A stretch of DNA of 7,465 nt from Nitrosomonas sp. (GTDB taxonomy: Bacteria; Pseudomonadota; Gammaproteobacteria; Burkholderiales; Nitrosomonadaceae). Below the pieces are notes generated by a model. It was not told the origin of the DNA. It made no database searches and saw only the letters and a list, made by a program, of their open reading frames with translations. Position 1 is the stretch's first letter. Each line of letters starts with the position of its first letter. Position numbers and translations under genes: made by a program. The stretch spans positions 1-7,465 of the forward strand of contig JAJFJI010000001.1 in the NCBI GenBank assembly GCA_021774205.1. The letters are read 5' to 3'. This document shows, one piece after another, positions 1 to 6,559 of this stretch.

Positions 1-3000
1 AATTTTTCCAGGCGCATGTGCATGCCTTTAAGATATCGAGGGTAATGTTGCAACCGTTCCCACGGAGTAACGCTAAGAAAGCCAGGAAAAAGCAACTGAC
101 GCAATTGTATATTCAATTCATTTCTTAATCTTTCGTTCCCCGTGCCATTCGCAGACAACCGTTGCAGTAATGCCTGAACTTCACCCCCAATTTTCTGCGT
201 GATTTGAGCCAGCGCTTCGATCACGGCAGGTAATCGCGTTCGTGCTCGTTGTTTCTGTGCGATAAAATCTTTTTCGTTGCGTGGCAATGCATCACCACCA
301 ATAAATGCCCGGTCTGTAATGGCGGTTAACATATCCTGTTTGAGTTCATCAGGATGGAAAAGTGTAGTCAATTGCAAAACCGCCTGTTTCAGTCCCGGCA
401 GGTTTTTTTCCAATTGTTTCATCCGGTCCTTAAGTTCGAAACGCAACAACCGCCGGACACCAGCCCGCATATTTTCTTTGGCGGCTTGACGGGTATCAAA
501 TAGACGTATCGCAACACATGCCTGCTGATCCACCAATGCTGGGTAACCGGTCAGTTGTTTTCCCATTCGGGTAAATGTAATTTCTTCGGGTAAATCGCCA
601 AAATCCCAACGCATGACATTATCACGCTCTATACTGTTCTTTTCTTCATCATCCACTTGCGCAAAAGTTAATTGTGCCGCCTGGCCGAGTTGCGACTGTA
701 GCTGCGCGAGGTCCCGACTCATCGCCAATTCATGGCCGGCATCATCAACCACTTTATAGTTCATCTGCAGGTGCAAGGGTGGTTCTTTATCTTCCCAAAC
801 ATTACTGGAAATCGGCGCGCCCACTTTCCGATGAACAAATTTTGCCAATAATTCGGTCAAAATAATAGATTGATCACCTGGCTTTAGATTTTCCAAAAAC
901 TGTGTAACTGATTCTGGCAACGGCACCAGATGCCGCCGGATCTGCTTTGGTAACATTTTAAAATACCAGGTAATTTTCTCGCGAATCAGACCCGGTACCA
1001 GATGATCAAATGGGGCTTGATTGAGCCGGTTCAGGTGTGACAACGGAATCGTGGCAGTTACGCCATCCAGTATATGACCGGGTTCAAAGCGATAGTGAAG
1101 CGGCAAACCACTTTCCCGGTCCAACTGCATGCTTTCAGGAAACTGTTCTTCAGTTACACTCCCCGCCGCATGGCGCATCAGGTATTCCCGGGTAAGATAC
1201 AACAGTTGAGGGTCTTTCTGTTCCGCCTGTCTACGCCATTTGTCGAAGCCTGCCCCGTTGTAAATCCGTTCAGGAATGCGCGCATCATAAAAAGCATAAA
1301 TTTCTTGCTCGTCAACCAGCACATCCTGACGGCGCGTTTTGTGCTCCAGCTCTTCTACTTCACGAACAAGTTGTCGGTTATGTTCAAAAAATGTTGCTCG
1401 GGTAATAAAGTCACTCGCCACCAGCGCACCACGAATAAAAATTTCACGCGCGTCATTTGAATTTATTGGGCCGTAATGTACACGCCGCTTGGGCATCACG
1501 GTAAGGCCATAGAGTGTTACTCGTTCATAGGCTGTCACTTGCGCCGACTTTTTTTCCCAATGCGCATCAAAATAATGCTTTTTACATAATTGCCCGGCAA
1601 TTCTTTCCAGCCATGATGGATCAATTTTAGCGACACAACGTCCATACAGCTTGGTTGTCTCAACTAATTCTGCGGTAACAATCCATTTGGATTTTCCCTT
1701 CTTAAGTACTGAACCTGGAAAAATTGAAAATTTGATGCCGCGCGCACCCTGGTACTCGTTGTCTTTCTCAGATTTAAACCCGATATTGCCCAACAAACCC
1801 GCCAGTAATGCACGATGAATTTCATCATAACCTGCTGCAATCTGGTTCGGTTTGAACCCCAGCTCTTTTATCAGCACATGCAGCTGTCCATGAATCTCGC
1901 GCCATTCGCGCATTCTCCGATGTGACAGAAAATATTCCTGACACTGCGCAATCAGCTTACGGTTCGATTTCTTATGCTTTAATAAATCATCAAAAAAATC
2001 CCATAACTTCAAAAAACCAAGGAAATCCGACCGCTCATCCTGAAACTGCAGGTGCGCTCTGTCAGCGGCATCCTGCCGTTCGAATGGCCGGTCACGAGGA
2101 TCCTGAAGACTGAGCGCAGATGCGATAATAAGTATTTCATTCAGGCAATTCTCATGCTTCGCCGCCAGTATCATGCGCGCAATTTTGGGATCAATGGGAA
2201 ATTTTGCCAGCCGCCAGCCAATCGGTGTTAATCGGTTGCTATCGTCAACCGCACCCAGTTCCGCCAGTAATTGATAGCCATCTACTATCATGCGCGGTTG
2301 CGGCGGTTGCAGGAACGGAAAATTTTCCACATCTCCAATTTTCAGGGATTTCATGCGTAAAATTACAGCCGCCAGGGAAGAACGTAAAATTTCAGGGTCA
2401 GTAAATTCTGGCCGGGAAAGATAATCATCTTCCGTATAAAGCCGAATACATACACCACTCGCTAACCGTCCACAGCGCCCCGCGCGCTGATTTGCGGAGG
2501 CTTGCGAAATTTTTTCCACCTGCAACTGATCTACCTTGTTGCGATAACTGTAGCGGTTAATGCGTGCCTGCCCTGTATCAATCACATAATGGATACCGGG
2601 AACAGTTAACGAAGTTTCCGCCACATTAGTCGCCAGTACAATCCGGCGCGCGTTTCCTGGCCAAAAAATTCGCTCCTGATCCTTAACCGACAAGCGCGCA
2701 AATAATGGCAACAATTCCATCCCGGGCACACCTGGTCTGAGGCGGTCAAAATGATGTTTACGTAATGCCTCGGCAGCCCCCCGGATTTCACGTTCACCGG
2801 GAAGAAATACCAAAATATCGCCTGCGCCGATTCGTGTTATTTCGTCCACCGCATCCAAAATGGCCTGATAAATATCATGATCACCCTCATCATCAGTAGT
2901 AACCGGCCGATAACGCACCTCGACCGGATACGTCCTGCCCGACACTTCTATCACCGGCGCGTTATTAAAATGCTTGGAAAAACGATCCGCATCAATCGTT

Positions 3001-3533
3001 GCGGAGGTAACAATCAGCTTCAAATTAGGCCGAATGGGCAACAATCGTTTCAGATAGCCCAGTAGAAAATCAATACTCAGGCTGCGCTCGTGTGCTTCAT
3101 CAATGATGATGGTATCGTAGGATTGTAGTTTAGGATCACCCTGCGTTTCAGCAAGCAAAATACCATCGGTCATTAGTTTGATATAGGTATCCGTACTTAA
3201 CTTGTCCGAAAAACGCACCTTGTAACCCACCGCATGACCCAATAGGCTATTCAGCTCGGAAGCAATTCGTGATGCCACGGTCCGCGCGGCAATACGGCGT
3301 GGCTGCGTATGTCCGATCATTCCTGATACGCCACGCTGGAGTTCAAGGCATATTTTTGGCAATTGCGTTGTTTTTCCTGATCCAGTTTCACCGCAAATAA
3401 TCACTACCTGATTGTCCCGAATTGCACGCATGATTTCTTCATGCCGCGCAACTACGGGAAGATTTTCAGGGTAAGTTGGTTTAGGAAGATTGGCGAGACG
3501 CCGCGTTAAATCAACGCGATAAGGTTTCTTCAT
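1..3533 (-). CDS. hrpA: ATP-dependent RNA helicase HrpA (DEAH box), 3' end cut by window edge
   Basis: A single frame stays open from ATG at 3533 to the left edge, 1177 codons; I checked it triplet by triplet and found no stop. Motifs in order: Walker A GETGSGKT (residues 48-55), TQPRR (76-80), DEAH (145-148), SAT (177-179) and QRAGRCGR (349-356) of the two RecA-like domains. Next come the helicase-associated region with SLQDPR near 475, an OB-fold-like part near 598-680, and the long HrpA-specific carboxyl region (DUF3418 type) from about 690. The visible end, with PRYLKGMHMRLEK, is well into that last region, so probably only the final tens to about 100 residues are missing (E. coli HrpA is about 1300 residues). 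In E. coli HrpA is known to act on stalled or collided ribosomes, and earlier on fimbrial mRNA processing. The start is bounded by an in-frame TAA at 3548-3546. No good Shine-Dalgarno precedes the ATG, and TTG at 3539 is the only nearby alternative. Walker A lies about 50 residues earlier than in E. coli HrpA, so the amino-terminal extension is absent. Confidence 0.97.
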   Translation of the reverse strand, partial: MKKPYRVDLTRRLANLPKPTYPENLPVVARHEEIMRAIRDNQVVIICGETGSGKTTQLPKICLELQRGVSGMIGHTQPRRIAARTVASRIASELNSLLGHAVGYKVRFSDKLSTDTYIKLMTDGILLAETQGDPKLQSYDTIIIDEAHERSLSIDFLLGYLKRLLPIRPNLKLIVTSATIDADRFSKHFNNAPVIEVSGRTYPVEVRYRPVTTDDEGDHDIYQAILDAVDEITRIGAGDILVFLPGEREIRGAAEALRKHHFDRLRPGVPGMELLPLFARLSVKDQERIFWPGNARRIVLATNVAETSLTVPGIHYVIDTGQARINRYSYRNKVDQLQVEKISQASANQRAGRCGRLASGVCIRLYTEDDYLSRPEFTDPEILRSSLAAVILRMKSLKIGDVENFPFLQPPQPRMIVDGYQLLAELGAVDDSNRLTPIGWRLAKFPIDPKIARMILAAKHENCLNEILIIASALSLQDPRDRPFERQDAADRAHLQFQDERSDFLGFLKLWDFFDDLLKHKKSNRKLIAQCQEYFLSHRRMREWREIHGQLHVLIKELGFKPNQIAAGYDEIHRALLAGLLGNIGFKSEKDNEYQGARGIKFSIFPGSVLKKGKSKWIVTAELVETTKLYGRCVAKIDPSWLERIAGQLCKKHYFDAHWEKKSAQVTAYERVTLYGLTVMPKRRVHYGPINSNDAREIFIRGALVASDFITRATFFEHNRQLVREVEELEHKTRRQDVLVDEQEIYAFYDARIPERIYNGAGFDKWRRQAEQKDPQLLYLTREYLMRHAAGSVTEEQFPESMQLDRESGLPLHYRFEPGHILDGVTATIPLSHLNRLNQAPFDHLVPGLIREKITWYFKMLPKQIRRHLVPLPESVTQFLENLKPGDQSIILTELLAKFVHRKVGAPISSNVWEDKEPPLHLQMNYKVVDDAGHELAMSRDLAQLQSQLGQAAQLTFAQVDDEEKNSIERDNVMRWDFGDLPEEITFTRMGKQLTGYPALVDQQACVAIRLFDTRQAAKENMRAGVRRLLRFELKDRMKQLEKNLPGLKQAVLQLTTLFHPDELKQDMLTAITDRAFIGGDALPRNEKDFIAQKQRARTRLPAVIEALAQITQKIGGEVQALLQRLSANGTGNERLRNELNIQLRQLLFPGFLSVTPWERLQHYPRYLKGMHMRLEK

Positions 3534-3579
3534 GGACAAGAGGAATTAACGGGAATCCAGAGCACTATATTAACCAATG

Positions 3580-3608
3580 ATTTTCAGTACTCACTGCGAG
3601 CAGAAAAT
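3580..3608. other. Imperfect stem-loop in the spacer between the GST gene and hrpA
   Basis: Outer arms ATTTTC and GAAAAT are perfectly complementary. Inside them, on the minus strand, TGCTC can pair with GAGTA (one G-T pair) around a GCAGT loop, leaving a two-base CT bulge. No T run follows on either strand, so it does not look like an intrinsic terminator. It sits about 50 bases upstream of the hrpA start and could affect the hrpA leader or protect an mRNA end. It could also be chance. The spacer also holds AT-rich -10-like stretches (such as TATAGT on the minus strand near 3565) without a matching -35. Confidence 0.3.
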
Positions 3609-3639
3609 ATCGGTAGTAGTTTATTTATAAAAAAACAGC

Positions 3640-4239
3640 CTATTTTTGCATAATCACGTTAAATAGCGTGGATGTCAAAAATATATCCAGCCATTTATTC
3701 AAATATTTATACTTCGATTGACTAAGCCAATCATTATCAACATTGGCAAATTGCCGGATGAAAGGAAATATTGCCATGTCCGCTAAACCAGGCTGGTCAC
3801 ACATTAAATAGCCTTGCTTACTTATGCGTGCATTTAATTCTGACAAAAAATCTTCCGCCTGTTCACGATAAGTCGCAGCAGGATACTCAGGAAAACGCAC
3901 GGCATATTTATACCGATCAAGTGCGTTTTTGAATGGACCATCGTTCTGTTGAATCAAGGCCAACGATTCAGCAGATGGACCATTACCACCGTCCATCCAT
4001 TCTTCCGGATCATTAATGGCTAGCGCCCATTGCATAATATCTAGGCTTTCCTCAATAACGCTGCCATCGACAAATTGTAGTACCGGTACGGTCCCTTTGG
4101 GAGAACAATCAAGCAATGCTTTAGGCTTGTCACGCAAATCAACTTCACACTTATCAACCTCAACGCCACTGACTTTGATCGCCAACCGGGCACGAATAGC
4201 GTAAGGACAACGGCGGAACGTATAAAGAAGCGGTTTCAT
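3640..4239 (-). CDS. Glutathione S-transferase-like protein with CPYA thioredoxin-fold amino end
   Basis: A 199-residue cytosolic protein of the GST superfamily. The amino-terminal thioredoxin-like domain (about 1-75) has CPYA at 11-14 (the glutaredoxin/GST active-site position), the cis-proline signature TVPVL at 50-54 and the glutathione-binding ESLDI at 64-68. The remainder is the all-helical GST domain, with the family-typical LADMAIFPFIRQFA around 152-165. Proteins of this type are usually annotated only as GST N-terminal domain proteins. Binding of glutathione is expected from the family, but the substrate is unknown and could be a mixed disulfide as well as an electrophile. Start is ATG at 4239 and stop TAG at 3642-3640. 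The gene lies 33 bases downstream of djlA and is probably on the same transcript. No Shine-Dalgarno is visible before the ATG; instead a perfect dyad ends 3 bases upstream. The C/P/Y/A motif also recalls glutaredoxin 2, but the sequence as a whole fits the GST-like group better. Confidence 0.9.
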   Translation of the reverse strand: MKPLLYTFRRCPYAIRARLAIKVSGVEVDKCEVDLRDKPKALLDCSPKGTVPVLQFVDGSVIEESLDIMQWALAINDPEEWMDGGNGPSAESLALIQQNDGPFKNALDRYKYAVRFPEYPAATYREQAEDFLSELNARISKQGYLMCDQPGLADMAIFPFIRQFANVDNDWLSQSKYKYLNKWLDIFLTSTLFNVIMQK

Positions 4240-4242
4240 GTT

Positions 4243-4259
4243 ATGTCAACGCTTGACAT
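4243..4259. promoter_or_regulatory. Perfect 7-3-7 inverted repeat just upstream of the GST start codon
   Basis: The plus strand reads ATGTCAA, CGC, TTGACAT, a perfect dyad with a 3-base spacer. It fills half of the 33-base gap between the djlA stop and the GST ATG at 4239. As DNA it is shaped like a regulator operator. As RNA it would fold into a 7-bp hairpin with a GCG loop right where a ribosome binding site should be. It also contains a 7-codon reading frame, starting with the ATG at 4259-4257, whose TGA overlaps the GST ATG, though no ribosome binding site precedes it. The repeat is seen directly; any role is inference. Confidence 0.45.
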
Positions 4260-4272
4260 TCAATAGCATTAT

Positions 4273-5049
4273 TCAAGTTTGACCACGCGATTTTTTAATT
4301 AAATCATAGGCAGTTTGCACTTCCTTGGCCTGCTCCGTCGCAATGTTAATCATGTCATCAGGTACACCCTGCCCCATTAATTTGTCAGGATGATATTGAC
4401 TCATTAGTTTGCGATACGCACGTTTAATTTCTTGATCGGTACTGTCCTTAGCAACCCCCAGCGCTTTATAGGCATCATCCAATGCATGCGCGGAACTTGC
4501 TTGGCCACCCGCAAAATGTGTTTGGTTTGTGACCATATCCAGTAATTGCTTAAATGCAGCCTGGCTATAGCCGAGCTGAAGCGCAATATCCTTTATCAGA
4601 CTTTTTTCAGCTGAATTTAACTGACCATCCGATAGTCCCATAATGATGAGATACACCAGCAGCATTTGTTTTAGGCTATGGGTATGTCCGCAAACCGCCT
4701 TAAATGCGTCCAGTTTGGACGTTATATTAAAATCCGGTGATGCACCCTGTTTAAAAAGCCCAATAGCCTGCAAACGATGCTCAGACGACATGCCCAGCTT
4801 CCTTATGAACTGTTCGACATGTGAAATTTCAACCTCAGAGATACGGCCATCCACTTTTGCCAGTTTACCCATCAATACGAACACAGTCTCAAGAAAAACC
4901 GTTTGCCGATGGCCGGCACTCAGTGGATTGATGCCTGCAGCACCATAAGCTTTATAGCGGTCGAGAAAACTACCTAAAATGAAACCAAGAAATGCGCCCA
5001 AAAAGCCCAGAACATAAAAGCCGGCAATGACGCCAATTATTTTATACAA
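4273..5049 (-). CDS. djlA: Co-chaperone DjlA: membrane-anchored TerB-J-domain protein, TTG start
   Basis: A 258-residue protein with the DjlA architecture (E. coli DjlA is 271). A glycine-rich transmembrane segment at about 4-29 has glycines at 6, 10, 15, 18, 22 and 26, the helix-packing type known to dimerise DjlA. The central TerB-like helical domain spans about 48-175. A carboxyl-terminal J domain (about 191-258) has the HPD motif at 220-222 that stimulates DnaK ATPase. It is expected at the inner membrane with the J domain facing the cytoplasm; in E. coli DjlA works with DnaK and overproduction activates the Rcs envelope stress response. The start is TTG at 5049: the in-frame TGA at 5073-5071 leaves no ATG or GTG before the membrane segment, and the next ATG is residue 60, inside the TerB domain. 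GGGTG about 5 bases upstream is a weak Shine-Dalgarno. The stop is TGA at 4275-4273, followed closely by the GST gene, so an operon is likely. Confidence 0.95.
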   Translation of the reverse strand: MYKIIGVIAGFYVLGFLGAFLGFILGSFLDRYKAYGAAGINPLSAGHRQTVFLETVFVLMGKLAKVDGRISEVEISHVEQFIRKLGMSSEHRLQAIGLFKQGASPDFNITSKLDAFKAVCGHTHSLKQMLLVYLIIMGLSDGQLNSAEKSLIKDIALQLGYSQAAFKQLLDMVTNQTHFAGGQASSAHALDDAYKALGVAKDSTDQEIKRAYRKLMSQYHPDKLMGQGVPDDMINIATEQAKEVQTAYDLIKKSRGQT

Positions 5050-5081
5050 GAAAACACCCGGGATTAAAAATCAAAGGGGTT

Positions 5082-5087
5082 ATTATA
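5082..5087 (-). promoter_or_regulatory. Candidate -10 box of the djlA promoter
   Basis: On the minus strand this reads TATAAT, a perfect sigma-70 -10 hexamer. It would place transcription start near 5075, giving a leader of roughly 25 bases that includes the GGGTG before the djlA TTG codon. The -35 region is poor (TTATGA or TATGAT at 17-18 bases spacing), so an activator or weak promoter is likely if this is real. Confidence 0.45.
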
Positions 5088-5334
5088 ACGAATCCTGGAC
5101 TTATATCATAAGTGCATCATACTTCGACAGTAACAGATACCGACACATTGAACAGGTCCGTCATCAAGCCCCTGAAACACAAACAATTCTGGTTACAATA
5201 GGTTGGATATTCCTTGAACAAAACCCAAACAACCCATGCACTACCATGCTTACAAAAAGTCGTTTCCCTGGGTTCAAAAACAAATGAAATTAGCGCTCAT
5301 TTTACTGAGAGCCAAACAAAATCAGACAAGAAAC

Positions 5335-5361
5335 CATGGTTAAGACAAAATTCAAACCATG
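5335..5361 (-). terminator. Weak hairpin just downstream of the ibaG stop, possible terminator
   Basis: On the minus strand CATGGTT pairs perfectly with AACCATG across a 13-base loop, beginning 7 bases after the ibaG TAG. The sequence that follows is T-rich (GTTTCTTGTCTGATTTTG) but has no clean T run, and the stem is short. It may be a weak terminator or an mRNA 3' end structure; position is the main argument. Confidence 0.3.
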
Positions 5362-5367
5362 ACAACG

Positions 5368-5619
5368 CTAACTTTGCGCATTATTTTCCGACCATTGCTC
5401 AGGCGTTAATGTTTTCATTGATAGCGCATGAATTTCTTGCTTCATTCTATCGCCAAGCGCTTTATAAACAAGTTGATGTTGCTGGATTTTATTTTTTCCC
5501 CTAAATTCATGGCTTACAATAATGGCGTTGAAGTGATGACCGTCATCCCCCTCAACTTTAACCAGTTCACAAGGTAGCGATCCTTCTATGTAACTTTTTA
5601 TATTCTCGGATGTAATCAT
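5368..5619 (-). CDS. ibaG: BolA family protein, IbaG type
   Basis: An 83-residue BolA-fold protein. Visible family features are LPCELVKVEGDDGHHF (15-30), the FRGKNKIQQHQLVYKAL core (39-55) and HALSMKTLTPEQW (64-76), whose histidine 64 is the conserved ligand position used by BolA proteins for a [2Fe-2S] cluster shared with a monothiol glutaredoxin. The short length and the carboxyl end fit the IbaG (YrbA) branch better than BolA itself, which is longer in E. coli. Known roles in the family are iron-sulphur trafficking and acid or envelope stress response; which applies here is inference. Start ATG at 5619 is fixed by a perfect AAGGAGG 5 bases upstream, and the stop is TAG at 5370-5368. It follows the ABC permease gene by 184 bases and could be read from that transcript or from its own promoter. 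The usual neighbour murA does not follow; a long empty spacer and djlA do. Confidence 0.95.
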   Translation of the reverse strand: MITSENIKSYIEGSLPCELVKVEGDDGHHFNAIIVSHEFRGKNKIQQHQLVYKALGDRMKQEIHALSMKTLTPEQWSENNAQS

Positions 5620-5624
5620 TTAAA

Positions 5625-5631
5625 CCTCCTT
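5625..5631 (-). promoter_or_regulatory. Strong ribosome binding site of ibaG
   Basis: The minus strand reads AAGGAGG, followed by TTTAA and the ATG at 5619. This is the only consensus Shine-Dalgarno in the window, suggesting ibaG is translated much more efficiently than its neighbours. Confidence 0.9.
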
Positions 5632-5803
5632 CAAACAAAGAATGTTAATTAAGTGTCAATTGTAACCATATAGCCCGCAGGTTTTTTAAAATCTTTTTTG
5701 TATTAACATACCGCACTTATCGATAGCAGTTGCATTTATTTTTTTGAAATAAAAACGACGATAGCTGAAATCAACTAATAATATATGGCTATATATTTCT
5801 CAT
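5632..5803. other. AT-rich spacer between the permease gene and ibaG
   Basis: No reading frame of interest. Directly after the permease stop there is an AT-only hairpin (AATATAT and ATATATT around a 4-base loop, 5780-5797), too weak and without a T run to be a convincing terminator. The minus strand has a perfect TTGACA at 5659-5654, but nothing resembling a -10 lies 16-18 bases beyond it. A TACAAT just upstream of it lacks a -35. TTAATTAA and TATCGATA palindromes are also present. An ibaG promoter is likely here but cannot be placed with confidence. Confidence 0.4.
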
Positions 5804-6559
5804 TTAGTTTCGTAGCTTATATCCGGTTCTTAGTATCTGGATTGTTATCAATGAGATTACCAAGAAGCATATCGAGATAATAATAAGACTTTTATAAGGT
5901 GAAACTTCGGAAACACCTAGAAAACCATAGCGAAAACCATCAATCACATAAAAGAATGGATTAAATTTAGAGAAATGCTGCCAAAAAGGCGGCAAAGATT
6001 GAACCGTATAGAATACGCCAGATAGAAGGGTCAACGGCAGAATTATAAAGTTCTGGAATGCAGCCATTTGATCAACTTTCTCCGCACTAATTCCCGCTAA
6101 CAAACCCAACGCCCCGAGCATCGAACTACCTAATATTGCAAACAATATCGTCCATAACGGAAAATGTAGTGGAATCTCAAAAAACAATAGGGTGATCAAA
6201 TAAACACCAATGCCAACGATTAATCCACGCACGACCGATGCAAGTATATAGGCAAAGAATATTTCTTGATAGGATAGTGGCGATAACAAAACAAACACAA
6301 TATTACCGCTCATTTTTGACTGAATTAGACTGGAAGAAGAATTAGCGAATGCATTTTGCACAATCGCCATCATGATCAGCCCAGGAATTAAAAATTGCGT
6401 GTAGGTAACTTCAGGATAAACCTCCACATGCGCACTTAATACATGAAAGAAAATCAAGAGATAAAGCAAAGTAGCAACTATCGGCGCTAATATTGTTTGC
6501 AGACTAACCTTCAGAAACCGCAGCACTTCTTTTTGAAATAAGGTAACAAAACCTGTCAT
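5804..6559 (-). CDS. yadH: ABC-2 type transporter permease, YadH-like
   Basis: A 251-residue inner-membrane protein of the ABC-2 family with about six hydrophobic spans, roughly at 20-43, 56-75, 99-128, 134-157, 169-188 and 224-244. Family hallmarks are QFLIPGLIMMAIVQNAFAN (55-73), the LLSGVFY stretch (178-184) followed by LPPFWQ (189-194), and NPFFYVIDGFRYGFLG (200-215). These align closely, from memory, with E. coli YadH, which is 256 residues. It would form the membrane channel of an exporter with the ATPase encoded just upstream; the substrate is unknown. NodJ/O-antigen-type exporters are more distant alternatives. ATG at 6559 overlaps the ATPase TGA in an ATGA, and AGGG sits 5 bases before the start, so the two are translationally coupled and made in matched amounts. 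Stop is TAA at 5806-5804. Confidence 0.93.
   Translation of the reverse strand: MTGFVTLFQKEVLRFLKVSLQTILAPIVATLLYLLIFFHVLSAHVEVYPEVTYTQFLIPGLIMMAIVQNAFANSSSSLIQSKMSGNIVFVLLSPLSYQEIFFAYILASVVRGLIVGIGVYLITLLFFEIPLHFPLWTILFAILGSSMLGALGLLAGISAEKVDQMAAFQNFIILPLTLLSGVFYTVQSLPPFWQHFSKFNPFFYVIDGFRYGFLGVSEVSPYKSLIIISICFLVISLITIQILRTGYKLRN

Larger units (their letters stand above)
5050..5367. other. 318-base region without a convincing gene between ibaG and djlA
   Basis: Six-frame reading shows only short frames with no recognisable domain, ribosome binding site or family motif. The two longest run on the plus strand (5027-5287 and 5214-5504) and overlap real genes. Contents seen: a weak hairpin just after ibaG (5335-5361), an imperfect direct repeat (AGACAA followed by AAACCATG, at 5324-5338 and again at 5343-5361), and a likely djlA promoter at the left end. 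It may be an ordinary long spacer, hold a small RNA, or be a decayed gene; nothing in it decides between these. Confidence 0.6.

Noticed and set aside
1074..1460. A 128-codon plus-strand open frame
   Set aside because: It lies wholly antisense to the well-supported hrpA coding region, has no recognisable motif or ribosome binding site, and reads as a shadow frame.
3623..3650. A T-run after the GST stop (minus strand TTTTTTTATAAATAA) as an intrinsic terminator
   Set aside because: The only stem available is AAAAA with TTTTT, with no GC pairs, so it would not terminate efficiently.
4643..4948. A 101-codon plus-strand open frame
   Set aside because: It is antisense to the TerB part of djlA and rich in residues typical of shadow translations (Ser, Cys, Thr), with no family signature.
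5027..5504. Two overlapping plus-strand frames (5027-5287 and 5214-5504) that could fill the ibaG-djlA gap
   Set aside because: Both overlap real genes on the other strand, neither has a Shine-Dalgarno or recognisable domain, and their composition looks non-coding.
5654..5659. TTGACA upstream of ibaG as a classical -35 box
   Set aside because: At 16-18 bases downstream the sequence is TGTTTG, GTTTGA or TTTGAA, none resembling a -10 box, and the Shine-Dalgarno is already reached.
5670..5700. CCCGCAGG followed by TTTTTT on the plus strand as a terminator
   Set aside because: The possible stem is only two base pairs long, and no plus-strand gene ends there.
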